DNA of 39,275 nt from an uncultured Porphyromonadaceae bacterium (GTDB taxonomy: Bacteria > Bacteroidota > Bacteroidia > Bacteroidales > Muribaculaceae): assembly GCA_947177145.1 (NCBI GenBank), contig CAMWTL010000003.1, positions 1 through 39,275 on the forward strand. Reading direction: 5' to 3'. A model generated the notes under the pieces. It was not told the origin of the DNA. It did not search any database and saw only the letters and a program-made list of their open reading frames with translations. Position numbers and translations under genes: made by a program. Numbering within the stretch: position 1 is the first letter of the stretch; every line of letters starts with the position of its first letter. Positions 1 through 7,224 of this stretch are shown in pieces.

Positions 1-2502
1 GCCCGACCTGCCGATGACGGCAACAACACTTGGATACGTGTGGCACTCGTGCCCGAAGCCGATATGGAAGGACTTGATATTTCGAAAATCGTAGTCGGAA
101 GTCATAACGGTGAGATTATTACCCTCGACAAGGTGGCAACCATCCGTCACGCCGAAGCCCCGCCGCAGAGCTATTTCCGTATCAACGGTCTCAACTCCAT
201 CAATCTCTCCATCACCGCCACACCGGAGGCTAACCAGATCGATCTGAGCCGCAGCGTGAAGGAATGTCTTGCCTCTTTACAACTGCCTCGCGGCTTTATG
301 CTTACTCTCGAGTATGACGCTTCCGACCGTATATCGGAAGAGCTCGACAAAATTTATTTCCGTACAGGCTTGACGGTGCTTATTCTGCTCCTGTTCGTAG
401 CAGTAGTCACTCTGAGCTGGCGCTATCTGCTGATAATCACCATCAGCCTCGCTATGAACCTCTGCGTGGCATTTGTAATCTACTATCTGCTTGGAGTCGA
501 GATTCAGCTGTATTCGCTTGCCGGAATCACTATATCACTCAATCTCATCATTGACAACCTCATAGTTATGACGGAGCATATCACGCGCCGACATAACCTG
601 AGAGCTTTCTCGGCTATATTGGCAGCCACCCTCACTACCGTAGGCGCTCTTTCGGTGGTATTCTTCCTCGACGAGAGGACTATGCTCAGTCTGAAGGATT
701 TCGTGGTGGTGGTGATTGTGAATTTGGGTGTATCACTTTTGGTGGCTTTGTTCCTTGTGCCCGCGCTTGTGGAGCGCATACGCCTCAAAAGACGTGTCCG
801 CACACATAGTCGGTTCCGTCGCCTGCCGGTAGCCACAAGCCGTGCCTATGCTGCTACAGTCAGGTTTCTGCTGCGCCATAAGGCGATTGTGGCAATTGTG
901 TTTATCTTAGCTTTCGGTCTGCCCGTATTCATGCTTCCCGATAAGATAGAGGGTGAGGGAAAATGGGCAGAGCTATATAATAAGACCTTAGGCACGAAAT
1001 TCTACCAGAAGGATATGAAACCCTGGGTTGACCGTTGCTTGGGAGGCACACTGAGGCTATTTGCTGAGAAAGTTTCGAGCGGCGACTATTGGGGACGGTC
1101 CAACGACGAACCGACCGTCTATATTAACGCCAACCTTCCTAACGGTGCCACTTTGTCGCAGATGAACGAGCTTATGAAGAAGATGGAGGTGTTTCTTGCC
1201 AAAGAGGAAGGAATACGCCAGTTTCACACCTCCATCTATAGCCCCAACCGAGGTTCCATAACCGTCTACTTCAAGCCTGACGTGCAGCGCACAGGTTATC
1301 CTTATCGCCTGAAGAGTAAGACGGTGCAGAAAGCCCTCACTCTTGGAGGAGGAAGTTGGGGCGTGTACGGACTTGAAGATATGGGCTTCAACAACGATGT
1401 GCGCGAGAACACCGGCAGCTACCGCGTGAAACTGCTTGGCTACAACTATGACGATCTCTATTCTTATGCACGCACACTCAGCGACACCCTGCTGACTCAT
1501 AAGAGAATCAAGGAGGTGACTATTAACTCTGAGTTTTCTTATTGGAAAGATGATTATACTGAGTTTTACCTCGATTTTGACAAGGAGAAATTAGCACTCG
1601 ATTCCATCACCACTTCCGATCTCTATCAGGCTATGACACGAGAGATGGGACGCGGACTCCACGCCGGTGCAATTGTAACTCCTGCCGGAGTGGAGGAGAT
1701 CCGTGTGAAATCGTCGAGCAAAGGCAGGGACGTGTGGGGCTTTATGCACATACCTCTCCAGATAGGTAAGCGACTCGTACGCCTCTCCGATTATGCCACT
1801 ATAGAATCACGGCAGGCACCCCCCGATGTCGTGAAGGAGAATCAGGAATATGTGCTTTGTCTGCAATACGAGTATATCGGCTCTGCAACACAGGGTCAGA
1901 AGATGCTTGAGCGTACCTTAAAGGATTTCAATAAATATCTCCCGTTGGGCTACTCTGCAACTAAGGAGGACTATTCCTGGGGACGCGAAGACACCAAGCA
2001 ACGCTATCTGCTGCTACTGCTCATTGTGGTAATAATATTCTTCATTTCCTCAATTCTCTTCAACTCGCTCCGTCAGCCGTTGGCTATCATCTTTGTGATT
2101 CCGGTGTCGTTTATCGGTGTGTTCCTGACGTTCTATCTGTTCAACCTAAAATTCGATCAGGGAGGATTTGCAGCCTTTATACTGCTCTGCGGTGTGACGG
2201 TCAATGCTGCCATCTACATTATCAACGAATACAACTCCCTCCATACCCGGAAAGCATCCAAAGTTAGTGTAAGGCTATACGTCAAAGCATTTCGTGTAAA
2301 GATAACGGCAGTATTGCTGACGGTGCTCTCCACTGTATTAGGCTTTATCCCCTTCCTCATAGGCGAGACTCACGAAAGCTTCTGGTTTCCATTGGCAGCC
2401 GGAACGATGGGCGGTCTTATCCTCTCTCTGACAGGCATCTTCTTCCTCCTACCCATAATGGTGCTCAAAAAACCTAAACGACCCTTACCAAAATCCAAAT
2501 AA
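1..2502 (+). CDS. RND-family efflux pump inner-membrane permease, 5' end cut off
   Basis: The reading frame is open from base 1 and gives 833 residues. AcrB-type permeases have about 1000-1050, so roughly the first 200 (TM1 and the first porter part) lie outside the window. The visible order is porter/docking segment, a hydrophobic block (about bases 370-800), a second periplasmic porter and docking region (about 950-1980), then a C-terminal membrane block (about 2000-2470) and a basic tail. The family exports drugs, bile-type detergents or metals by proton antiport, with a periplasmic adaptor and an outer-membrane channel. In TM4 the motif is IIDNLIVMTEH: the Asp equivalent to AcrB D407 is kept (553-555) but the D408 position is Asn. 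In TM10, GVTVNAAIYIINEY has Asn (2203-2205) where AcrB has K940. Substrate unknown; the adaptor and channel genes are presumably upstream. Confidence 0.9.
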   Translation, partial: ARPADDGNNTWIRVALVPEADMEGLDISKIVVGSHNGEIITLDKVATIRHAEAPPQSYFRINGLNSINLSITATPEANQIDLSRSVKECLASLQLPRGFMLTLEYDASDRISEELDKIYFRTGLTVLILLLFVAVVTLSWRYLLIITISLAMNLCVAFVIYYLLGVEIQLYSLAGITISLNLIIDNLIVMTEHITRRHNLRAFSAILAATLTTVGALSVVFFLDERTMLSLKDFVVVVIVNLGVSLLVALFLVPALVERIRLKRRVRTHSRFRRLPVATSRAYAATVRFLLRHKAIVAIVFILAFGLPVFMLPDKIEGEGKWAELYNKTLGTKFYQKDMKPWVDRCLGGTLRLFAEKVSSGDYWGRSNDEPTVYINANLPNGATLSQMNELMKKMEVFLAKEEGIRQFHTSIYSPNRGSITVYFKPDVQRTGYPYRLKSKTVQKALTLGGGSWGVYGLEDMGFNNDVRENTGSYRVKLLGYNYDDLYSYARTLSDTLLTHKRIKEVTINSEFSYWKDDYTEFYLDFDKEKLALDSITTSDLYQAMTREMGRGLHAGAIVTPAGVEEIRVKSSSKGRDVWGFMHIPLQIGKRLVRLSDYATIESRQAPPDVVKENQEYVLCLQYEYIGSATQGQKMLERTLKDFNKYLPLGYSATKEDYSWGREDTKQRYLLLLLIVVIIFFISSILFNSLRQPLAIIFVIPVSFIGVFLTFYLFNLKFDQGGFAAFILLCGVTVNAAIYIINEYNSLHTRKASKVSVRLYVKAFRVKITAVLLTVLSTVLGFIPFLIGETHESFWFPLAAGTMGGLILSLTGIFFLLPIMVLKKPKRPLPKSK

Positions 2503-2618
2503 TACAATAAAACCACATTTTTTCAGTTATATTAACAGTGTTAAACAGAAAGGAGGGTGTTTAAACAGCAACTTCAGAGAAAAAGAAGCTAAAAATTCAA
2601 ACAAATACGCTTAAAATT

Positions 2619-2649
2619 TTGTCAAACAAATAAGTTTGACTAATTTTGC
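2619..2649 (+). promoter_or_regulatory. Bacteroidota-type promoter of rpsU
   Basis: TTTG at 2619-2622 and TAATTTTG at 2642-2649 are separated by 19 bases, an exact match to the Bacteroidota sigma-ABfr consensus. Transcription would start near 2656, giving a leader of about 90 bases before rpsU. Confidence 0.85.
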
Positions 2650-2748
2650 ACTTGCAAATCTCCCACTCGGAATTACCCTGAGCGGTTATGATTGCAATTT
2701 TTTTAAACACCAACAATAAATTAACACAAAAAAGAAAACTACTAAACA

Positions 2749-2940
2749 ATGATTATCGTACAAGTTAAAGAGGGCGAGAACATCGAGAAAGCACTCAAGA
2801 AATTCAAACGTAAATTTGAAAGAACCGGCATCGTAAAAGAACTGCGCAGCCGTCAGGCTTTCGAGAAGCCTTCTGTGACCAACCGCAAGAAGATGATCAA
2901 GGCTGCTTACGTTCAGCAGCTCCGTCAGGCAGAGCAGTAA
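2749..2940 (+). CDS. rpsU: 30S ribosomal protein bS21
   Basis: This 63-residue basic protein matches bS21 over its full length, with the family signature EGENIEKALKKFKRKFERTG near the N-terminus and the conserved LRSRQAFEKPS segment. bS21 sits on the 30S platform next to the 3' end of 16S rRNA. In Bacteroidota it is known to help hide the anti-Shine-Dalgarno sequence. The region just before the ATG is A-rich and has no AGGAGG-like site, as expected for the phylum. It has its own promoter (2619-2649) and is followed by a strong hairpin (2968-3004), so it can be made as a single-gene transcript. The order rpsU, XerC-type recombinase, hpf is, as I recall, common in Bacteroidales. Confidence 0.97.
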   Translation: MIIVQVKEGENIEKALKKFKRKFERTGIVKELRSRQAFEKPSVTNRKKMIKAAYVQQLRQAEQ

Positions 2941-2967
2941 TCAGCCTACTACACACAAGATACTTTG

Positions 2968-3004
2968 AATCCGACTTCCGGTCATTCCGACCGCAAGTCG
3001 GATT
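2968..3004 (+). terminator. Hairpin after rpsU
   Basis: AATCCGACTT (2968-2977) pairs with AAGTCGGATT (2995-3004), and the inner CGGTC (2979-2983) pairs with GACCG (2989-2993), with one C-C mismatch between the two parts. The T-run after it is short, so some read-through into the recombinase gene is possible. Confidence 0.65.
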
Positions 3005-3039
3005 TCCGTTAAATTACACCTACCGGTCAAAGAGATATT

Positions 3040-3960
3040 ATGCTGGTCAAAGACTTTCTGTCATATCTGCGCTACGAGCTGAACCGCTCACAGCTCACCA
3101 CCGAAGCTTATGAGGGTGACCTCAACCAATTTACCGACTGGATCACAGGAGGCAACCCAGGCACGTTCCAGCCCGATTCAGTCACACTCTCCGACGTGCG
3201 TACATGGCTTGCTACACTCGCCCGTGAAAAACAAACCGCCACCACTATACGACGAAAAGCACAGAGTCTACGTGCTTTCTTCCGGTTTCTGCTCAAAAGA
3301 GGGGTCATCTCTGCCAATCCCACCGCCGACCTTACCCTGCCAAAGATTCCGAAAAGCCTTCCTGACGTGGTGCGTTCAGAGGAGATAGAGGGTATACTGC
3401 GACTTGACGAAGAAGCCATTGACCTTAATCCCGACGATGAAAAAGAGCTTCGCGACGATCTCATAATCGACGTACTCTACTCGCTCGGCATTCGTCGCGC
3501 TGAACTGATAGGAATAAGCGATCCCGACATATCTCCCTCGGCAGGTGAGATTAAGATTTTCGGCAAACGCTCAAAACAACGTGTTGTGCCCGTGCCACAG
3601 GCACTATTGCAAAAAATAGCACGCTGGCAGAAGATGCGTGATTCCCTCTGGTCCGATCTGGAGACTCCCACCCCGCTTTTTGTAGTGAAAGGGAAACGCA
3701 TATCACCACGGCAGGTGTATGACGCGGTGCATCGGCAGCTCGAACCGACAGGCGCACGTAAGAAATCCCCCCACGCCCTGCGTCACTCATTCGCCACCTC
3801 TATGCTCAACGAGGGAGCCGACCTAAATTCTGTAAAGGAGTTTCTCGGACACTCCTCCCTTTCCACCACCCAGATATATACCCATGTCTCCTTTGCCGAA
3901 ATGAAAAAAGCATATGAATCCAGCCATCCAAGGGTTCGCCGAAAAGATAAGGAGCAATGA
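3040..3960 (+). CDS. xerC: Tyrosine recombinase, XerC/XerD type
   Basis: The 306-residue length is usual for Xer recombinases, which resolve chromosome dimers at dif with FtsK. An N-terminal SAM-like core-binding domain (about 1-95) precedes the catalytic domain (about 110-300). All catalytic residues are visible: R152 in LYSLGIRRAEL, K176 in the GKRSKQR hairpin, H245 and R248 in HALRHSF, H271 in LGHSS and Y280 in QIYTHV. No promoter is evident in the 35 bases between the rpsU hairpin and this ATG, so it probably depends on read-through from rpsU. The chromosomal setting and standard length argue against a mobile-element integrase. Whether it is the XerC or the XerD paralogue cannot be decided from this sequence alone. 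Confidence 0.88.
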   Translation: MLVKDFLSYLRYELNRSQLTTEAYEGDLNQFTDWITGGNPGTFQPDSVTLSDVRTWLATLAREKQTATTIRRKAQSLRAFFRFLLKRGVISANPTADLTLPKIPKSLPDVVRSEEIEGILRLDEEAIDLNPDDEKELRDDLIIDVLYSLGIRRAELIGISDPDISPSAGEIKIFGKRSKQRVVPVPQALLQKIARWQKMRDSLWSDLETPTPLFVVKGKRISPRQVYDAVHRQLEPTGARKKSPHALRHSFATSMLNEGADLNSVKEFLGHSSLSTTQIYTHVSFAEMKKAYESSHPRVRRKDKEQ

Positions 3961-3989
3961 AGTTACGGCATATCCTTAAAAAATTCATA

Positions 3990-4028
3990 CTTTGTGAGGA
4001 AATTCTTTGAGGAAATTTGTTAACTTTG
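3990..4028 (+). promoter_or_regulatory. hpf promoter with tandem direct repeats upstream
   Basis: TAACTTTG at 4021-4028 is a good -7 element, but no TTTG lies 19-21 bases upstream. That space holds two tandem copies of a repeat instead: CTTTGTGAGGAAATT at 3990-4004 and CTTTGAGGAAATT at 4005-4017. The leader to the hpf ATG is about 90 bases and contains a small hairpin, GGAGA-CGC-TCTCC (4052-4064). Confidence 0.6.
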
Positions 4029-4124
4029 TAGATGAGTTGAAATACGTTTGTGGAGACGCTCTCCCGCCACCAATTGGCTGCTCCCCGCGACTCACTGTTT
4101 CATAAACCATAAAATATTGTTATT

Positions 4125-4418
4125 ATGGAAGTAAAGATTAAAGCGATTCATTTCGACATCTCAGAAAAACTCGTTGCATTCGTCAACAAGAAAATTGAAA
4201 AGCTCACCCGTCGTTTCGATGCCATAGGTGGCGTAGAAGTTAATCTCACTCTCGTAAAGCCGGAGGCGGCTAAAAATAAAGAAGCGGGAATCAAACTCAG
4301 CATCCCCGGTGGAGCAGACCTCTTCGCTTCAAAGATTGCCGATACTTTCGAGGAGGCAATTGATCTTTCGCTCGACGCTCTTGAGCCGCAGCTTGAAAAA
4401 GTAAAGGCTAAGAAGTAA
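4125..4418 (+). CDS. hpf: Ribosome hibernation-promoting factor, short HPF/RaiA family
   Basis: The 97 residues cover one HPF/RaiA (S30AE) domain: an initial strand (MEVKIKAIHFDISEKL), a helix with LVAFVNKKIEKLTRRF, strands around VEVNLTLVKPE and a final helix with FEEAIDLSLDALEPQLEK. It lacks the C-terminal dimerisation domain of long HPF. In well-studied bacteria such proteins bind the 30S decoding centre and silence ribosomes in stationary phase or starvation. It is expressed from its own promoter (-7 box 4021-4028) and closed by a strong terminator (4439-4475). The repeat-containing promoter without a normal -33 box suggests activator control, which is an inference. Confidence 0.93.
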   Translation: MEVKIKAIHFDISEKLVAFVNKKIEKLTRRFDAIGGVEVNLTLVKPEAAKNKEAGIKLSIPGGADLFASKIADTFEEAIDLSLDALEPQLEKVKAKK

Positions 4419-4438
4419 ATCTTGACCCAAACGAAACA

Positions 4439-4475
4439 AAAGCCCGTCTCCTCTCTTCCAAGTGAGACGGGCTTT
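4439..4475 (+). terminator. Intrinsic terminator after hpf
   Basis: A perfect 12-bp stem, AAAGCCCGTCTC (4439-4450) with GAGACGGGCTTT (4464-4475), ends in a T-run and lies 20 bases after the hpf stop. Confidence 0.85.
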
Positions 4476-4538
4476 AAATCCACTTCTAAACTACATTCTC
4501 TTTAACCCTTTTTCAAAGCTATTCATTCTGACTCTTCT

Positions 4539-5876
4539 ATGTCCTCCCCCGCCGACGACACTGTAAACAAAGACCTTAACGTCAATAGCGAAAATACCGG
4601 CAATGTAAATTCCGATACCCCTTCTGTCGATAGTCAACCTGTCGATACCACCTCTGCTGAGACCCAACCGGTTGACAGCACCCCTGTAAATAATCAGCCT
4701 GCCAATGCTATCTCCGCTGATAGTGAATCTCTTATCAGAGATAGTGATAATACTGTTGCTCCTAACAGCTATGATGAGAATCAATCTACTGTCAGTGAAG
4801 TTGTCAATAACGAAAACGGCAATATTCCTCTTAATGACAATAATATCCCTAAAGGCAAGAAAAGACACACTGCTTTATGGGTGACACTTGTGGCAGTAGT
4901 CGCTATAATAGCCGCCGGCGTTATCTTCACACTCCCCATCCTCCTTAGCAAATCTCCCAAGGAAGCCGTAATCAAAATCCCGAAAGATGCCACGTCTCAG
5001 AATGTAGCCGATACCTTGACAAAATATCTTGGTAAGCCCTTTGCCGACAAAGTAATGCGAATGGCATCGCTGCGAAATTCCGACTTCTCAAAGCGTCACG
5101 GGGCATATCTTATTGAGGAAGGTCTATCCCCTATGCGTGTGGAACGCAAACTCGCACATGGAGCACAACATCCTCTGACCCTCACAATAAACGGCTTCCG
5201 CACTCTCCCTACCCTGACACAGCGTGTGGCACGTCGTTTTGACTTTACCTCCGACTCTCTGAAGGCTGCCCTTACCGATAAAGCGACACTTTCCAATTAC
5301 GGACTTACACCCAATCAGGCTATAGCCCTCTTCATCGATGATTCTTACGAATTATATTGGTCAGCCTCTCCGGAGCAGGTCATAAGCAAGCTTGGCGATA
5401 ATTATAATAAAGTGTGGAATAAGGAACGTCGCGCAAAGGCAGCTGCACTCGGCTTGTCGCCTGCCCAAGTTATGATTCTATGTTCTATCGTGGACGAGGA
5501 AAGCAACAAACTCGACGAAAAAGGAAAAATAGGACGCCTTTATATCAACCGGATAAAGACCGGTATGCCGCTGCAAGCCGACCCCACTATACGCTATGCC
5601 CTCAATGATTTCACCATTCGCAGAGTGAAAGGCAATCATCTGAAAGTGACTTCCCCCTATAACACATATCTTAACAATGGGCTGCCACCGGGTCCGATAC
5701 GCACCACAAGTGTGGCGACAATAGATGCAGTGCTTAATTCCGAGCCATCTTCACATCTATACATGTGTGCAAAAGAGGATTTTTCAGGCTATCATAATTT
5801 CGCTTCCACATATCCCGAACATCTCGCCAATGCCCGACGCTATCAGAAGGCGCTCGATGCAAGAGGCATAAAATAA
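4539..5876 (+). CDS. mltG: Endolytic peptidoglycan transglycosylase MltG (YceG) with long N-terminal extension
   Basis: MltG cuts nascent glycan strands in the inner membrane and so sets strand length. Residues 1-104 are a Ser/Asn/Asp/Thr/Pro-rich, acidic, probably disordered cytoplasmic segment with loose QPVD-type repeats. A basic KGKKRH (105-110) and one TM helix (about 111-138) follow, then the periplasmic YceG domain. The catalytic Glu is E321 in SIVDEESN, and GMPLQADPTIRYAL and NNGLPPGPIRTTS are family signatures. The 445-residue length exceeds the usual 330-350 because of the extension. The frame is open throughout the extension and I see no TAnnTTTG box between the hpf terminator and the ATG, so both start and promoter are uncertain. 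A later start near the TM helix would remove the extension. DUF4421 follows 22 bases later, probably in the same operon. Confidence 0.9.
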   Translation: MSSPADDTVNKDLNVNSENTGNVNSDTPSVDSQPVDTTSAETQPVDSTPVNNQPANAISADSESLIRDSDNTVAPNSYDENQSTVSEVVNNENGNIPLNDNNIPKGKKRHTALWVTLVAVVAIIAAGVIFTLPILLSKSPKEAVIKIPKDATSQNVADTLTKYLGKPFADKVMRMASLRNSDFSKRHGAYLIEEGLSPMRVERKLAHGAQHPLTLTINGFRTLPTLTQRVARRFDFTSDSLKAALTDKATLSNYGLTPNQAIALFIDDSYELYWSASPEQVISKLGDNYNKVWNKERRAKAAALGLSPAQVMILCSIVDEESNKLDEKGKIGRLYINRIKTGMPLQADPTIRYALNDFTIRRVKGNHLKVTSPYNTYLNNGLPPGPIRTTSVATIDAVLNSEPSSHLYMCAKEDFSGYHNFASTYPEHLANARRYQKALDARGIK

Positions 5877-5898
5877 ACCAATAACACACTTTACAAGA

Positions 5899-7089
5899 AT
5901 GGCTTCACGCATACTGGTCACCATTTCTGTAATCATTATTTCATTGCTATGTCCGTCGGCTTTAAGGGCTGCGGAAATACGCATTATACCCGACTCTCTT
6001 CCAATTTTTACACCGGAAATTCCGGTAAAGGTATCCACCGACAATATGCCCACTACTCTTCCGGGTTATCAGAAGACTGAGAGCGAGCGCTGGTGGTGGA
6101 ATCAGGCTAAGAATTTTACCCTTAATCTCAACGACACAACAGTACGTTATCCCAAATTTCTGAAATTCTGTCTTGACGTATATAAATGGGGCGACCACTT
6201 CTTCAATTCCTACGATTCGGATTATGTAGTTGGCACAGGTAAACGTTGGAAAGCCCGTATAGTCAACGACAACTGGGTAGACAGCTACATCATGACCTTT
6301 CCGGAGCATATGAAAATGCACATGCTCAGCGATATGTATGCCAACGTCGGTGCTTATCTGCAATATATGGCAGTCAGTGTAGGCTATACCTACGATATGG
6401 GTAATATTGTCAACGGACACACCAACGACCATAAGAAAATGGAGCTGGGCTTCAACTGTGCCCTCTTCAATATCGAGGCATATTACCACGAGAACACAGG
6501 GGGCACATTCCTGCGTCGCTTCGGTGATTACCACGACGGAGGCTATTTCAAGGAGAAATTTCCGGGTCTTTCACTTTATACCTACGGGGTAGATGCGGTC
6601 TATTATTTCAATCACAAACGCTACTCCCACGGGGCAGCATATAATTTCTCCAAAATCCAGAAGAAAAGCCAAGGCTCTTTTGTGACCGGCTTTGCCTACT
6701 CAAACATACTCCTGAGTTTCGACTTCACAAAACTGCCTCTTGAGCTACTCCCATATCTTACCATTCCTCTTACCACATATAAATTCCATTATAATTCCTA
6801 TGCCTTAGTGTTAGGCTACGGCTACAACTGGGTAATCAAACCGCGCCTTCTCTTCAATGCTACGCTAACACCCTCAATAGGCTTGACGCACTGCTACGAA
6901 GACTCCCTCGAAGGTGCAAAGTACATGACGGCAATGAATATGGCAGGACGCTCCTCTATAACCTACAACCTCGGCAACTTCTTCTTCAGCGGCATCTTCC
7001 GCTTCAACGGCCACTGGTACAAAAGCGGCACCTACTCCCTCTTCAGCTCCGTAGAAAACTTCTCCGCCAACATCGGCTTCCGCTTCTAA
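5899..7089 (+). CDS. DUF4421-type outer-membrane protein
   Basis: This 396-residue protein starts with a signal peptide (hydrophobic core ILVTISVIIISLLCPSALRA). The rest has amphipathic strands rich in Tyr, Phe and Gly, ending with a terminal Phe (NIGFRF), as in outer-membrane beta-barrels. The WWWNQAKNFTLNLND segment and overall architecture fit the Bacteroidota DUF4421 family, whose function is unknown. It sits 22 bases after mltG, so co-transcription is likely, and it ends at the shared terminator 7139-7176. Family assignment is by recall of sequence character, not by a search. Confidence 0.72.
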   Translation: MASRILVTISVIIISLLCPSALRAAEIRIIPDSLPIFTPEIPVKVSTDNMPTTLPGYQKTESERWWWNQAKNFTLNLNDTTVRYPKFLKFCLDVYKWGDHFFNSYDSDYVVGTGKRWKARIVNDNWVDSYIMTFPEHMKMHMLSDMYANVGAYLQYMAVSVGYTYDMGNIVNGHTNDHKKMELGFNCALFNIEAYYHENTGGTFLRRFGDYHDGGYFKEKFPGLSLYTYGVDAVYYFNHKRYSHGAAYNFSKIQKKSQGSFVTGFAYSNILLSFDFTKLPLELLPYLTIPLTTYKFHYNSYALVLGYGYNWVIKPRLLFNATLTPSIGLTHCYEDSLEGAKYMTAMNMAGRSSITYNLGNFFFSGIFRFNGHWYKSGTYSLFSSVENFSANIGFRF

Positions 7090-7138
7090 ACCCCCATTCA
7101 CCAGCTATAGAAATACAAGACATACGAAATAAATAAAA

Positions 7139-7176
7139 GACACGGCTCCGACGGTTAAATTCGTCGGAGCCGTGTC
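7139..7176. terminator. Bidirectional terminator between the DUF4421 gene and pnp
   Basis: A perfect 15-bp stem, GACACGGCTCCGACG (7139-7153) with CGTCGGAGCCGTGTC (7162-7176), is flanked by A-rich sequence on the left and T-rich sequence on the right. It can end transcripts from both convergent genes. Confidence 0.9.
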
Positions 7177-7224
7177 TGTTTATTTACGATAGCAATTCCG
7201 AGTATTTACAGAAGTAGTTCCTGA

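Noticed and set aside
2550-2556. AAGGAGG followed at once by GTG and a 12-codon frame (2557-2592)
   Set aside because: No spacing between the site and the start codon, it lies upstream of the rpsU promoter and this phylum rarely uses such sites.
4491-4868. A 125-residue minus-strand open frame opposite the mltG extension
   Set aside because: It mirrors the low-complexity repeats of mltG, has Ile/Val/Arg-rich unnatural composition and overlaps an mltG frame with normal downstream domains.
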